A DNA stretch of 64,000 nt from Zygnema cylindricum (taxonomy: Eukaryota; Streptophyta; Zygnematophyceae; Zygnematales; Zygnemataceae), in the NCBI GenBank assembly GCA_037447655.1, contig JBBHKE010001874.1, positions 312,735-376,734 on the forward strand. Direction: 5' to 3'. The position numbers were made by a program, and so were the translations under genes. Under the pieces are notes generated by a model. That model made no database searches. It was not told the DNA's origin and saw nothing but the letters and a program-made list of their open reading frames with translations. This document shows positions 44,301 to 56,292 of this stretch, piece after piece; within the stretch, counting starts at the first letter, position 1, and each line of letters starts with the position of its first letter.

Positions 44301-46672
44301 AAAGGGGTTTTTAATGCCTTGACTATCCCTTTACATTAACATTTTTTTTGTCATGGATGTGGTTTTAAGGTTGTTCAATCCCAATTGTATGGTAGCAACC
44401 TCAATTGGGTTGGGGTACCAACTTTGATGATGCGACATCTTCTCTCGAATCGTGAACACTATAAGGATTTGCTCGGAATAGAAAACTACAAGAAATTGCA
44501 ACTAAGATTGAAATATCACTTGCAAAAATTGTTAAATGGTTTTCAACCCCAAAACTACCGATCCTTTTCGCTATTTAATTGGAGAGGGTTGTTATGATTA
44601 GCTCCTAAACGCAACCGGAAGCAATGCTTATGTTATTTACTCAAAATTCGAAGATCAACATCTTGGTTGTTGGTGTATGTGCCACCCTAGGAGTGATGTG
44701 AATGCAAAACGAAGCGCTAGGACATAATGAAATCGATTACACGGATATAAGACAAAACCAGAACAGGACTACATACCCTTGACAAGCAGTCCGTTTACAA
44801 TGTTCCATAGGATTTTAACTAGAACAAACAGGCTACAGATTCTTTTAGAAACAATATGTATAGAGTAGAAACAAAATATACAAATAAGAAGTGGCTCGGT
44901 CACAAATATACAAACAAGAATTCTCAAAATCAAGAAAATCGAAGGCATAAAGGTGACAGCTGTCACCTGTCACTCAAACTGGCAGTGAGAGGAGAAAAGG
45001 ACAGACAGGTAGAGTAAAGTGGGTGTGTCTTAGAAAAAAGGAATACTCATTTTAACACGGTCCACATCGTATGTGACGATACTCAAGTGATTGAAAGCTC
45101 TCAACGAACACACTCGAGATTACAAAGTTATCAGGGAAGAAAGGAAAAATAAGAAAAAGAAAATGGAGAAAATGAAGAAAAAGGAGAAGAAGAAAAAGAA
45201 GTCGTCGGAAAAAATGGGCACATAATATAAGAGCATCTATATCACCATCTTTATCGCCATAAGCTCGAGGACAATGTAATACGTAGTTGAGATGTTCAGT
45301 TCCCAGACAGAAAAAGACAAAAATGTACCGGATTCAGAGTTAAATACACAAATGTAAAAGTAGATCGGCAAATGTATGGCTAAGATAGAATCGGATACTT
45401 AGGCCAAAAACAACGTCAAACCCTAAATTTTTTGATTTCCTAAAAACCCTAAAATAGTGTTTCACGGTCGACAACATGGAGTACACACAAAAAAAAAATG
45501 TAAACAATATGTTTCTCCACATCATAATTCTTTATATTCAAGAACTATAAGAAAACAGATTGAAGAAAAAACATCCTACATTTCCTCTAATCAACCATTT
45601 TTTTACAGCGACAAACAGGTTCTCACAGACCATTAAAAAATTAAAACAAAAATTAAAACAAATTTTTTTAGCGAACTGACGCGGCGTAGGATGACATTCC
45701 ACGGGAAAAAAAACCCGGAAAAAAAAAACGCGGACGTAAGTCCTATTGTAAGTTGTGTTATGGGCTTTTCATGTGATCTTCTTAATTGCTACTTTGATCA
45801 GCGACCGTCCGATCGTTCAAATCTGACAGTTTGAATATTAAATACCTCAAAATTCACGGAAAAATAAAAATTTGTCCGAATGTTTTTCAAAATTTAGACA
45901 TGACGATCAATACTCTATCGATAGATATGCAACTCAACCCTGTTACTATTATTTTTCATTTTGCGACCAATACAATATGGGTCTTAAGGCCATATTGTAT
46001 GTTTTGCGTACAATATGCATACTGTATGGGCGTACTTTCACCTACTTTTGAACTATGGTTTGTCTTACCTTCACCTTCTTCATGATTTGCAGCGATTATT
46101 CTCTTTTGAGTTAGGGAAGAGGGGAGAGCTTCGATCACACAGTGAGATAGTACGGAATCACAAATCTTACTTTCAGATTGCACGGTTGAAAATCTTCGGC
46201 GATTGTCAAAATACTAGCTTTAGCCTACGTGGTACATATTAGAAAAGGGCACGTGTTCGAGATTTAGTTGGCACGACCTGATGGGTACTAGAAACAGTTG
46301 CAAGCATATATGTTTCATTCGTTAAAAATTCGAAAATTTTACGATTATGCGTTATTTTTTGGGTTTTTTTAACTTTTCGTAAATTTTGAATAGTTTTCAT
46401 GTACGGACAGATTGTACTAAATGTATTTGTACGGGCGTACGGAAATGATAGGTGTAAATTGTACGGATAGGCGGAATGTACGATTTTTTTTTAAAAATAT
46501 ACGTTACTTCATTTCCACGGTCTAATTTGAATTGGATTTCGACTTCTGGACCTTTCGTCCTTACTAAGAACTCAAGAAGACACGAAACCAACATTGTGGC
46601 CGCCATTGAAGCCCCACTGTAGCCGCCATTGAAATCATATTTTAGCCTTCGCGAACCTTCGTAAACGCTGCC
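44301..46672. other. Spacer with purine tract and inverted repeat
   Basis: No gene is recognisable. 45130-45210 is a GAA/AAG-rich purine tract. A perfect inverted repeat TACAATATGG/CCATATTGTA with a 9-base loop lies at 45971-45999. Confidence 0.5.
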
Positions 46673-48664
46673 ATGCCAAGGATTCGAGGAGCAGAGTGAG
46701 AGCCTGTTGTAGCTCCAACGGGTGGTATACTTGAGGATAATAAATTATGCATTTGTGTGTACTGCAAATTAGAGTATAATGCACATGCCACCAGGATTAG
46801 GAACCACCCTTTAGGAAACGTGAAGAATGCAGGAATCAGGCCATGCAGATCATGTCCGGATTATGTGAAGCTAGAGTGAAGTGCAATGGAAATTGACAAG
46901 GCTTCTCACGACTCTCAAAAGCGTACAATATCCGTTTTGAATCGACTCACTAGAAGTGTTGTCGCGTCTAACCATCTTGTCGAGTCTAGCCAGAGCAAAA
47001 AGGTGAAAGGGGTGCAGACGAAAATTCGAGATGCTTTCAATAAGCATAACCATAGCAAGTAGACGAAGCATGGGCCAAGGCATTCTTTGCCAATGGCTTA
47101 CCATTCACTCTATTAACAAACCTCTATTTTAAGGTTGCGGTAAAATTGACTGCGGAGATAGGGGAGTGTCATAAGCTGCCCCACCGAGATGCCATGAGAA
47201 CTCGTCTGTTGGTTGTGACTAAGGCGACGATAACTAACAATTTGCAGAGTTACATCGAGGCTATGAAAGTCACTGGTGCCACTGTCACATCGGATGGTTG
47301 GAGAGCAGTTAACCAAACGCATCTCCTCAACATTTTAGCTGTCACCCCAAAGGGGGACATGTTTCTTATAGCGGAAAACACCAGTGGGCAATGAAAGGAT
47401 GCCGAATATGTTGATAAGGTGTTGGAGAAAGGAGTTATTGTGGTAGGGGTGGAGCATGTGGTCCAAATTGTGATAGATTTTGCTCCTTTTAACAAAGCAG
47501 CAGCCTCCTCGCTCATGAGTAAGTACCCTTCTCTGACGTGGACGCCATATTCTGCCCACATTTTGGACTTGTTGTTGGGGGGTTGGGGCAGTTTTCTTTT
47601 ATCTCGACACCTGTCAAAGAGGCAAAGGAGGTGTTGAGATTTATCACAAACCACAATATGAGTGTACCCAACTTCAACAAAATATCGACACTCCGACTTT
47701 TGAAACGTGGTGAGACTCGGTTCGCGACAAATTTTATCATGTTCTAAATGTTTTTAGAGGTGAAAGATAGCCTTGATCGTTTAATGTTTGATGATGACTA
47801 AAGGCGGTGGATGGGCAAGCCTGCATACAAATCCGAGGGGACTAAGATCAAAGGCCACATTTTGAACCCGGGGTTTTGGATAAGTGTGAATGCAGCTGTG
47901 ACAGTTTCAGAGCCAGTGGTACGATTGACGAGGGAGTGTGACAAAGAAGCCCAAAATCTGAGGAAGGTTTATTATGGTTTTCACATGATTGGTCAATGCT
48001 TAAATAATATGTCGACCAATGGAGGAGAAGGATATTCCGAAGGAGTGCACGTTTTGGAGGAGTTAAAGGAATCTTGGTTGGCTAGATGGGGGATGGCATA
48101 TAGCCCCATACATGCAGCCGACTTCGTCCTTGATCCTGAGTACCAAAGTTCTGAATAGGGCAAGAGACCAATGTAATACTCATGGAGGGCTTCCACACTA
48201 TCCTTCAGATGATGTTACCGCGTGTGGTAGACCAGACCGCGACCTACATTGAGTTAACGAAGTATAGGGGTTTTAAGCGTGTATTTAGGAGGGAGGTAAC
48301 ATTAGCGTGTGCTAAGATGATGCCAGCGTGGAAGTAGTGGCACCAGTTTGGGGCTGTCACACCTATCTTGCAGAGGGTCGCAACTAGGGTCTTTGCCCAA
48401 TACTCGGTTGCCAACTCCTGTGAGAGGAATTGGTCAACCTTTGACCATATTCATTCAAAAAAACGGAACAACTTGAAGGCTAAGTGGGCCAATGAACTGG
48501 TTTGGGTTTTTAGCAATCTGAGGTTAGCACACCAAACTATAGATGTTTGCTATGAAGAGGCTATGATAGCATGGGAGGAGGAGGAAGGGGGGTTAGTGGG
48601 AGAGGAAGGGGGTGTAGTGGAAGAGGAGACAGATCAAAACATGGATGACTTAGATTTGGAGTAG
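46673..48664 (+). pseudogene. hAT transposase pseudogene (BED finger, DUF659, dimerisation domain)
   Basis: The start reads MPRIRGAE then a stop, followed by a BED-type zinc finger CVYCKLEYNAHATRIRNH. A DUF659-like core follows (VTSDGWRAVNQTHLLNILAV, TPKGDMFLIAENTSGQ, VGVEHVVQIVIDFA), then a broken middle with FNKISTLRLLKRGETRFAT. The C-terminal hAT dimerisation motif is ANSCERNWSTFDHIHSKKR in the related-family form; here it reads VANSCERNWSTFDHIHSKKR (48368 onward), with an acidic tail. At least five stops or frameshifts kill it. Its terminal repeats were not found, so its borders are open. Confidence 0.85.
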
Positions 48665-48889
48665 AGAGGTTAATTGTGTAGCTCTATTCACAACCGTTAA
48701 TGACTTCACCAAGTTTTTATGTGTAACTTTTGCCATTTACTTCAGAGGAATACAAAAACGGTTATTTTTGCTTCAAGTATAAATTTATATTTTTCAATGT
48801 TAAAATCGTGTAACATGGCCATTTTTTGCTTCACTTGTCGATTATAAAATATTATATGTGAGCATGTTCTATGGAGCCATGCTCTAATG

Positions 48890-49090
48890 CTAAACCAGCG
48901 AGGAGGTAGCCTGGTCGCTGACTGCTAGTTCACTGTTTCAGCGACGAAGGAGTCTGGTCGTTGGTTCCTTGTTCATTATTTCGGCCATGATGCACCGACG
49001 TCGCTGGTAAACTTTAGAGCATAGTGGTGGTTCATTATTTCGGTCACGAGGCACTGACGTGGCTGGTAAACTTTGGAGCATAGAGGTATC
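48890..49090. repeat. GCGACG-rich repeats downstream of the hAT gene
   Basis: CAGCGAGGAGG, CAGCGACGAAGG and CGACGTCGCTGG words are followed by a 58-bp unit (TTCATTATTTCGG...GAGCATAG) repeated twice from about 48972 to 49088. They may be subterminal repeats of the hAT element. The rest of 48665-49563 shows no gene. Confidence 0.6.
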
Positions 49091-49563
49091 GATTAATGTT
49101 TCATACTTTAATTGTTTAAGATATCGTACTGTATTTTATTCTGATTTTTTTTATTTTAGTTTTTCGTATTTTATTATATAATAAGTCAAAGTCAGTCAAC
49201 GCATTTTAAAAAATGTGAAATTTTGAATAATGCGCATATGCGTTGTTTTTCAAAATACTTTTCCGTGCATATAGTACGAATGAAATATCTATGGCTGCAA
49301 GTAACTGTGTCCGTACAATTACCAGCACCTTCGGATGGAAACCACGCCTTAGCATCTCTAAATGAAGTATAGGGGTATGCCCATTCGATTCCTACAATAT
49401 CTTGTTTCTTGTAGTCTTTTATATGTTTTTCTCTTTTTACCCAATTTGTACCTCAACGGATTCTAATTGCAAATTTTCCAACAAAGGTTTACTTGGTTTA
49501 TCAATATCAATAAAAAATGAGTGCGCTTTCTATTTTCGACGCCATGCACTTTCTCGTGTTGAC

Positions 49564-50606
49564 TGTAGAAATTAATGGTCTTTTAAAAGTATTTTCTAGG
49601 TCTGAATAGAAATAAGAAAGAAGCCGAGGAACTTCTCTCTCCAACTCTCAAACTTGTCGCAGTCACTGAGAAATTGGAGAGGGAGCTAGAGCCATGGCTA
49701 CTTAGGCTATCCAGAGGTTTACGGGAAATATATATTAGTTAGGGGTTTATTTACTAAAAAGATATGTGTCAGCCACAGGATTTTATCCTGGTACTTACCG
49801 GACGGCAAACAGCCGGTAGCCGGTAGCCTTAGCCGTTAAGTCTTTAACTAGTGTTACGTACTATAGGGTTTGATATTTAATTAAACATTCATACGTAGGA
49901 TAGTTCATTTAACTGAAACAGTTTACGGGAGACATAGATCCAGTAATGTAAAAGTACGGATTACGGTACGGATAAGAAACCAATACTGCGCATTTATTTT
50001 TTTAGCGAAACGAATACCGCGCATGTATTTATTACGGCTACGATTAAATGTGAATTTAATCGGACGGCCGGAATTAACGCCGAGATCGCGGAAGAGGATT
50101 TCGGCGGTTTGTGGTCATCGCCACATCGGATGACACGTGGCGAAATGACATTGGATCGCGGCATCTCCGAGGATTAAGGGAACGAATCCGGACATACCAC
50201 GTGTCGACATTTAGACCATGTCGTACAGTGTCTGTACAGAAAGTACACCGACAGCTGTCCTTTTGTGTACGAAACTGAAATCTGATTGGCTCCGTACATT
50301 AGTAGATAGAGTCTGTGAGAGAGATAAGACTTAGAAAAATTAGAAGATAGGACCCTCTCTCCCAGAGAGCTTCTGTACAAAAGGTCAACTTTGACCCTCT
50401 ATAACTTACTGCTCAGGGGAGCAAATTCAGAGATTCTTTTTGCTATCGACTCAGGGGAGTCTTGCCTTCACAGGGGTGAAGTTGGTCAGAGTTATTGTCT
50501 GCCAGGGTTGTAGTTGTTTTTGCTGAAACACAAAGGGGTCCATGTTATCCTAGAGGCTTCTTGGAAGCTGTCCACTCTAAGGATTTATGGAGGTCTCAGA
50601 GTTTCA
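49564..50606 (+). repeat. 5' LTR of element A (1043 bp)
   Basis: It starts TGTAGAAATT and ends GTTTCA. It carries stem strands CTCTCCAA (49637-49644) and TTGGAGAG (49674-49681), the palindrome AGCCATGGCT (49690-49699) and a decayed antisense tRNA-like segment. A CCGTACATTAGTAG promoter-side block is shared with the other family members. Confidence 0.88.
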
Positions 50607-50620
50607 CGTTATGGCCCCAC
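50607..50620 (+). promoter_or_regulatory. Primer binding site of element A (one change)
   Basis: CGTTATGGCCCCA follows the LTR end. It is the half-tRNA(iMet)-type site of element C with one G to C change. Its ATG (50611-50613) is in frame with gag. Confidence 0.65.
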
Positions 50621-51887
50621 CCTCTAGGGTACCAATCTTTAATGGAACTGGCTTCATATACTGGGAAAGTATGATGATAGGAGCTCCATGCGAAAAAAGG
50701 TTTTGGGGGATAGTGAGTGGACGGTTGGGGCGTCCATCTAGTCTTGGAATTCCTCCAGGGTTAGGAGGAAGCAGATTCACTAGAAAAGAGGATCCACCTT
50801 CAACGGAGGAAACAAAAGAAGAAGAGGTGGTGGACAAAGGAAAGGAGAAGGAGGCGACCACACCAATAGCAACAAGTTCGGCATTCATGTCACCTATTCC
50901 GAGGAACGAGGAGAAAATGATACTAAAACCTGGGACTTCAACAATATGGCGGCAAAGCACTTCATCCTATGCCATCTCACTCAAGGACTTGCATGTCCTC
51001 ATTTGCAGGTAGAAAGGGCATCCGATCTTTGGATGGCTCTCATAGAGATGTACCGAAGTGGTACGATTCAGCAACAACAGTTGGCTGATCAGAAAGTTAA
51101 GAAATATGTATGCAAAGGGGGGAAGATGTTGGATTTTTGCAATGAGCTTGCTACACTCTTCATGGAGCTAGAGAGTGCGGGAAAAGATTTTAGTGCAAAA
51201 GAAAAGGTTAACTGTTTAATGATGAAGTTACCCGATGAGTTCGAGAACATAGTCAACCGTGTGCAGGACTTGTCAAACTCAAGGTGGATATGGAACTCAG
51301 TGGTAGGGATGATTCTCGTTCGGGAGAATACGATTGAGATCCGAAGGGGAGGAAAGAGTGGCCAAGCCTTGGCAACTGCGACTGATTGGATGAACAAGGA
51401 TTCCCGGAAAACGGTCGGAAACTATGGGGGGAGGGAGCAGAAAAATCAGACCGACGAGTTCGGACCAAGGGCTCCCAAAGGTTTATGTCATTTTTGTAAG
51501 AAACCTGGGCACTATATGGTAGAGTGCACTAAGCTCACCGAGCTTCGGTTAAAGGAGGGGCAGACCGGTGGTACCCCAAGAGAAAAGAAAAAGGCCCTTG
51601 TGACACAGGTATATGAGGCGGAATCCGAGGACGAGGACGATGAGCTCTTTTTAGATGAGGAGTTGGAGGCGAAAAATGAGGTTGAAATACCACGAAGGCA
51701 GAAATGTGCTTACGGTGGATTGAAAGGTGAAGCAGGCTGGATTGTAGATTCAAGTGCCTCCATGCACATGTGTAAGGATAGGCACTTGTTCACTAAGATA
51801 AGAAATATTCCCACCGTAGAGATAGAGTACGGGGATGGGAGGATAGTCACTACTACTCTTGTGGGATCGGTAGATTTGAAAGTGTAA
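50611..51887 (+). pseudogene. Element A gag and protease
   Basis: Gag starts at the ATG in the primer site (MAPPSRVPIFNGTGFIYW). A frameshift near 50945 moves it to the frame MAAKHFILCHLTQGLAC. The zinc knuckle CHFCKKPGHYMVEC keeps all four ligands, and gag and pol are one frame across KDFSAKEKVNC. The protease reads VDSSAS where B has VDSGAS, so the catalytic Gly is lost. A stop at 51885-51887 ends this frame. Confidence 0.85.
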
Positions 51888-53612
51888 GTAGAAGGAAAGA
51901 CATCCATAGTAACATTCTCTGATGTATTGTTTATTCCGGAGCTGAACAAAAACCTCATCTCTACATCCGTATTAGATGATAAGGGTTTTTTTACTAGCAC
52001 TAGGGAAGGAGTCTTTACTGCTAGTTTTGAGGAGGATGTCTATTTCATTGTTGAGAAAGGTAGCCATGGGATGTTTAGGCTGGTTTTAAGTAATGAAAAG
52101 AAGAAACTTTATTATGCTGGTGTTCATGATATTATGATGTGGCATAAGAGGCTTGGACATGTGAATCTAGACTAGTTAAGAGAGATGAAAAAGATGGGAG
52201 TGGTGGAAGGGATTAAGTTTAGTGAGAATGATGATATAAGTGATTGTAGTGGATGTGCTTAAGGTAAAACACACAGATTACCCTTTCCAAAAACAGCCAC
52301 CTATAAGGGAGAAAAAATTATAAATCTAGTACACACAGATATTTGGGGATCGGCTAAAATGCCCTCACCGGTGGGGAAGAGATTTATGATGACTATCACT
52401 GATGATTGGTCTCGGTATTCTCGAGTGTATTTTTTGAAAAACAAGTCCGAAGCTCAGGATTGTTTTAGACAATATAAAGCATGGAGCGAAAAACTCCATG
52501 AAACTCCAATCAAGAGAATAAGGAGTGACAATGGTGGAGAGTATACTTTTAACGAGTTTGAGGATTTTCTGAGGGAAGATGGGGTCCAACACCAAAAGAC
52601 AGTTCCAAAAAACCCGGAACAGAATGGGGTAGCTGAAAGGTTTAATAGAACACTAAGTGATAGTGCTAAAAGTATGTTGTCAGATAAGAAGATAGGAAAA
52701 AGGTTTTGGGCAAAAGCAATGAACTTTGCTAATTACATCAAAAATAGAGTTCTTACTTCAGCTATAAAAGATCAAACACTTTATGAGAGATGGACAGGCC
52801 GAAAACTAGACATATCTCACTTAAAGGTTTTCGGCAATCAAGTATTCAGTCTAGATACTGATCAGTCTAATTGGAAGCTAGATCCTAAAGGAAAACCGGG
52901 ATACTTATTAGGATATGATGAGGATGTTAAAGGATATAGAGTTTATGATCTAAAAAGGGAAGATATAATCTTAGTAAAGCACCTAGTAGTTATGGATGAA
53001 GGAAAGTCAATGGATCCCTTCAAATATACAAAGTCAGTAAAAATCAGATTTGAGTCAGAAAATTCCGATGACTTTGAGCTTCCTAACTATCCAGGTTTTA
53101 GAGAAGATGACATTCTTGCAGATAAAAATCAGACCGAAAAGGACTCGGCTGTGGAAACTCCAGTGACAACTCTACCCGAAGCGGAAGACGTGGTGGAAAT
53201 TGATTCGGAATCAAGGGATAGGGGAGAAGCCGAGTTTGTTCGAAAGAATCCACGAGAACCATCTATTCCGGCCTCAGATTTTGAGGGGGGAAGGAGAAGT
53301 AGCAAAAAACTACAAGAAAAACAGGTTAATAACAAGGTAACTAAACTATCTCATCAAGATGAACCTCAAACTTATACAGAGGCGATGACTTGTCCAGAAA
53401 GATACCGGTGGAAGACATCCATCAATGAGGAGATGGCCTCAATTATGGCAGCCGATACTTCGGAGCTGGTGGATTGTCCACCTAACAGAAAACCAATCGG
53501 TTGTAAGTGGGTTTTCAGATTAAATCTGAACCTAGATAACACAATCGAGCGCCACAAGGCTCGATTATTGGCAAAGGGATTTACACAAAAGGAGGGAATT
53601 GACTACGAGTAA
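51888..53612 (+). pseudogene. Element A integrase and RT start
   Basis: WHKRLGHVNLD, a stop (52174), CSGC, another stop (52261), then LVHTDIWG, RSDNGGEYTFNEF and NPEQNGVAERFNR give a complete integrase Asp-Asp-Glu set with interruptions. The linker and the beginning of RT (PIGCKWVFRLNLN, KGFTQKEGIDYE) follow to a stop at 53610-53612. Apart from the stops the frame matches B. Confidence 0.85.
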
Positions 53613-54959
53613 ACCTTTGCCCCGTTGGTCAGATTTCCCTCCGTCCGCATACTTCTTAGCCTGGCAACAGCGGAAGAAATGGAAGTGCACCAGATGGACA
53701 TCAAGACAACCTTTTTACATGGAGAATTAGAAGAGGAGATCTTCATGCAACAACCCGAAGGGTTTGTGGAGGAAGGAGAGGAGAGTAAGGTATGCAGGCT
53801 GATTAAATCTCTTTATGGTTTAAAACAAGCGCCTCGACAGTGGAATAAGAAGCTTGATGAGTTTATTACCGGTCTGGGATATATCCAGATCAGCTCAGAT
53901 CACTCAATCTATGTTTTCGAAGATGAGGAAGGTTTTATATTTATTGCAATTTATGTTGATGATTTGCTTGTCTTAAGTAAATCAATGGAAAAAATTAATA
54001 AACTGAAAACCGATCTTAAGGGGAGATTTGAAATGAAGGATATGGGGGAACAAAATATATTTTGGGATTTCAAGTAGAGAGAGACCGAAAAAGAAAAATT
54101 ATAAGATTGACTCAAAAAGAAGCAATAGGGAACATGCTTGAAAAATTTCAAATGGATAAAGCTAATAGTTGTACAACTCCAATGGAGTTGAAGAAGGGAA
54201 GTGAGGGGAGTGAGGAAGAAGGAGTCATAGTCTTAGCAGAGGAATTATCTCCTGAAGAACAAAAGTTCAAACAGACTATTCCTTAAAGGCAAGTAGTGGG
54301 AAGTCTAATCTATTTTATGAATTGTACCCGACCGGATTTAGCTGCAGCTGTAGGAGTGCTGAGTAGAAGTCTAAATGCTCCCACTAAGAGGGATTGGGAG
54401 GCAGCTAAGAGAGTCCTTAGATATTTGATAAGAACTAGGGATGTATAATTGCATTTGGGTGGGGAGAATACTGACATCACTACTTGTAGTGATGCCAGTT
54501 ATGGTGATGCTCCGATGAGGAGATGCACTTCTGGATATGTATTATATGTGGGTGATGGGGCTTGCTGTTGGAGAAGCAAACAACAAAAAGTTATTGCTCA
54601 GTCCACCATTGTGGCTGAGTATATGGCCTCTTACTCTGCTGTAAAAGAATTGATGTGGGTCAAGTCTTTGCTTGGTGAGCTAGGTCACCTTAAGAGTGGT
54701 GTGAAGAATTTTTTTTGTGATAATCAGGCAGCAATCGCTATTTCTGCCAATCCTAAACATCATTTTAAAGCTAAACACATGGACATCAGACTCAGCTTTG
54801 TTAGAGAGAAAGTAGAAAACAAAATAATCAGTTTAGAGTACCGACCAGATAGTGAGATGGTAGCAGATATGATGACCAAACCTGTGCCTTCCCCTAAGCT
54901 AATTTTCTGCAGAGAAAAGTGTGGTCTGAAATTAAAGATTGACTTGAAAATAAGGGGAG
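53613..54959 (+). pseudogene. Element A RT and RNase H
   Basis: SLYGLKQAPRQW and IYVDDLLVLSKS are intact. A frameshift near 54050, a stop at 54283-54285 (after QTIP) and a stop near 54446 break the rest. RNase H gives TTCSDASYGDAPMRRCTS, IVAEYMA and FFCDNQAAIAI, and the protein ends near 54964. The strong RT motif shows that inactivation came through scattered mutations. Confidence 0.85.
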
Positions 54960-55973
54960 TGTAGAAATTAATGGTCTTTTAAAAGTATTTTCTAGGTCTG
55001 AATAGAAATAAGAAAGAAGCCGAGGCAGTCTACCTCTAACTTCTCTCTCCAACTCTCAAACTTGTCGCAGTCACTGAGAAATTGGAGAGGGAGCTAAAGC
55101 CATGGCTACCTAGGCTATCCAGAGGTTTACGAGAAATTATATATTGGTTAGGGGTTTATTTACTAAAAGATATGTGCCGGCCACAGGATTCGATCCTGAT
55201 ACCTACCGGCCGGCAAACAGCCGGTAGCCGTTAGCCTTAGCCGTTAAGTCTAGAAGTAGTGTTACGTACTATATGGTTTGATAATTATATAAAAATTTAT
55301 ACGAAGGATAGTTCATTTAACTGTAACTGTTTACAGTAGACATATATCCAGTAATATAAAAGTACGGATTCCGGTACGGATAAGAAACCAATACCGCGCA
55401 TTTATTTCTTTAGTGAAACGGATACCGCGCATATATTTATTACGGCTACGATCAAATGTGAATTTAATCGGACGGCCGGAATTAACGCCGAGATCGCGGA
55501 AGAGGATTTCGGCGGTTTGTGGTCATCGCCACATCGGATGACACGTGGGGAAATGACATTGGATCGCGGCATCTCCGAGGATTAAGGGAACGCATCCGGA
55601 CATACCACGTGTCGACATTTAGACCATGTCGTACAGTGTCTGTACAGAAAGTACACCGGCAACTGTCCTTTTGTGTACGGAACTGAAATCTGATTGGCTC
55701 CGTACATTAGTAGATAGAGTCTGTGAGAGAGATAGGACTTAGAAAAATTAGAAGATAGGACCCTCTCTCCTAGAGAGCTTCTGTACAAAAGGTCAACTTT
55801 GACCCTCCATAACTTACTGCTCAGGGGAGCAAATTCAGAGATTCTTTTTGCTATCGACTCAGGGGAGTCTTGCCTTCACAGGGGTGAAGTTGGTCAGAGT
55901 TATTGTCTGCCAGGGTTGTAGTTGTTTTTGCTGAAACACAAAGGGGTCCATGTTATCCTAGAGGCTTCTTGGA
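54960..55973 (+). repeat. 3' LTR of element A, truncated
   Basis: It matches the 5' LTR to TTCTTGGA at 55973, then changes to unrelated sequence. It holds stem strands 55045-55052 and 55082-55089, the palindrome at 55098-55107 and the best preserved antisense tRNA-like segment of this family (about 55177-55252), with box B GGATCGAATCC on the minus strand (55186-55196). Confidence 0.85.
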
Positions 55974-56222
55974 TACAGCTGTACACGTGGACCTTCGCGG
56001 CCAATCCAAGACCTATCCAAACTTCCTTCTAGAACTATACAGTTCAATCTACACAATTGCGGCGTTGCTATGCTGCGCTGCTACGCCGCTGCGCTACTAC
56101 GCCGCTAAGTTGCTATGCTGCTATGCTGCGCTGCTCTGGCATCGCAGCTGCGCTGCTCTGAAATCGCAACCATAGCAGCCTAGCCTTAGCTACTAAGTAC
56201 CCAATTCTGTAACCCTGTTACA
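55974..56222 (-). repeat. LTR fragment of chromovirus family E
   Basis: Read on the minus strand it starts TGTAACAGGGT at 56222 and aligns with the first ~250 bp of the LTR at 60393-60886, including the GCTATGCTGCGCTGC-type repeats. It is cut at 55974 where it meets element A. What precedes it on its own strand is a short tandem repeat, not an E internal region, so it was a 5' or solo LTR. Confidence 0.75.
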
Positions 56223-56292
56223 CACTCACTTTCTCCTGTCCACACCATTCACTTTCTAGTGTCAACTCTACTCACTTTCTCGTGTTTGACAT
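56223..56292. repeat. ~24-bp minisatellite, CACTTTCTCGTGT type
   Basis: Three diverged units carry CACTTTCTCCTGTCCAC, CACTTTCTAGTGTCAAC and CACTTTCTCGTGTTTGAC. One further copy, CACTTTCTCGTGTTGAC, lies directly against the 5' LTR of element A at 49547-49563. Confidence 0.7.

Larger units (their letters stand above)
49564..55973 (+). mobile_element. Ty1/copia element A, decayed, 3' LTR truncated
   Basis: 5' LTR 49564-50606, one degraded gag-pol, and a 3' LTR from 54960 that stops at 55973, about 41 bp short of the 5' copy. It is the same family as B and C, in the opposite orientation. The 5-bp left flank is TTGAC; the right flank is lost because the LTR is joined directly to an LTR fragment of element E. 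Confidence 0.88.

Noticed and set aside
49637-49681. Hammerhead ribozyme in the LTR stem-loop
   Set aside because: CTGATG appears in D1 only; the other core elements (GAAA and a third stem) are missing, and other families lack CTGATGA.
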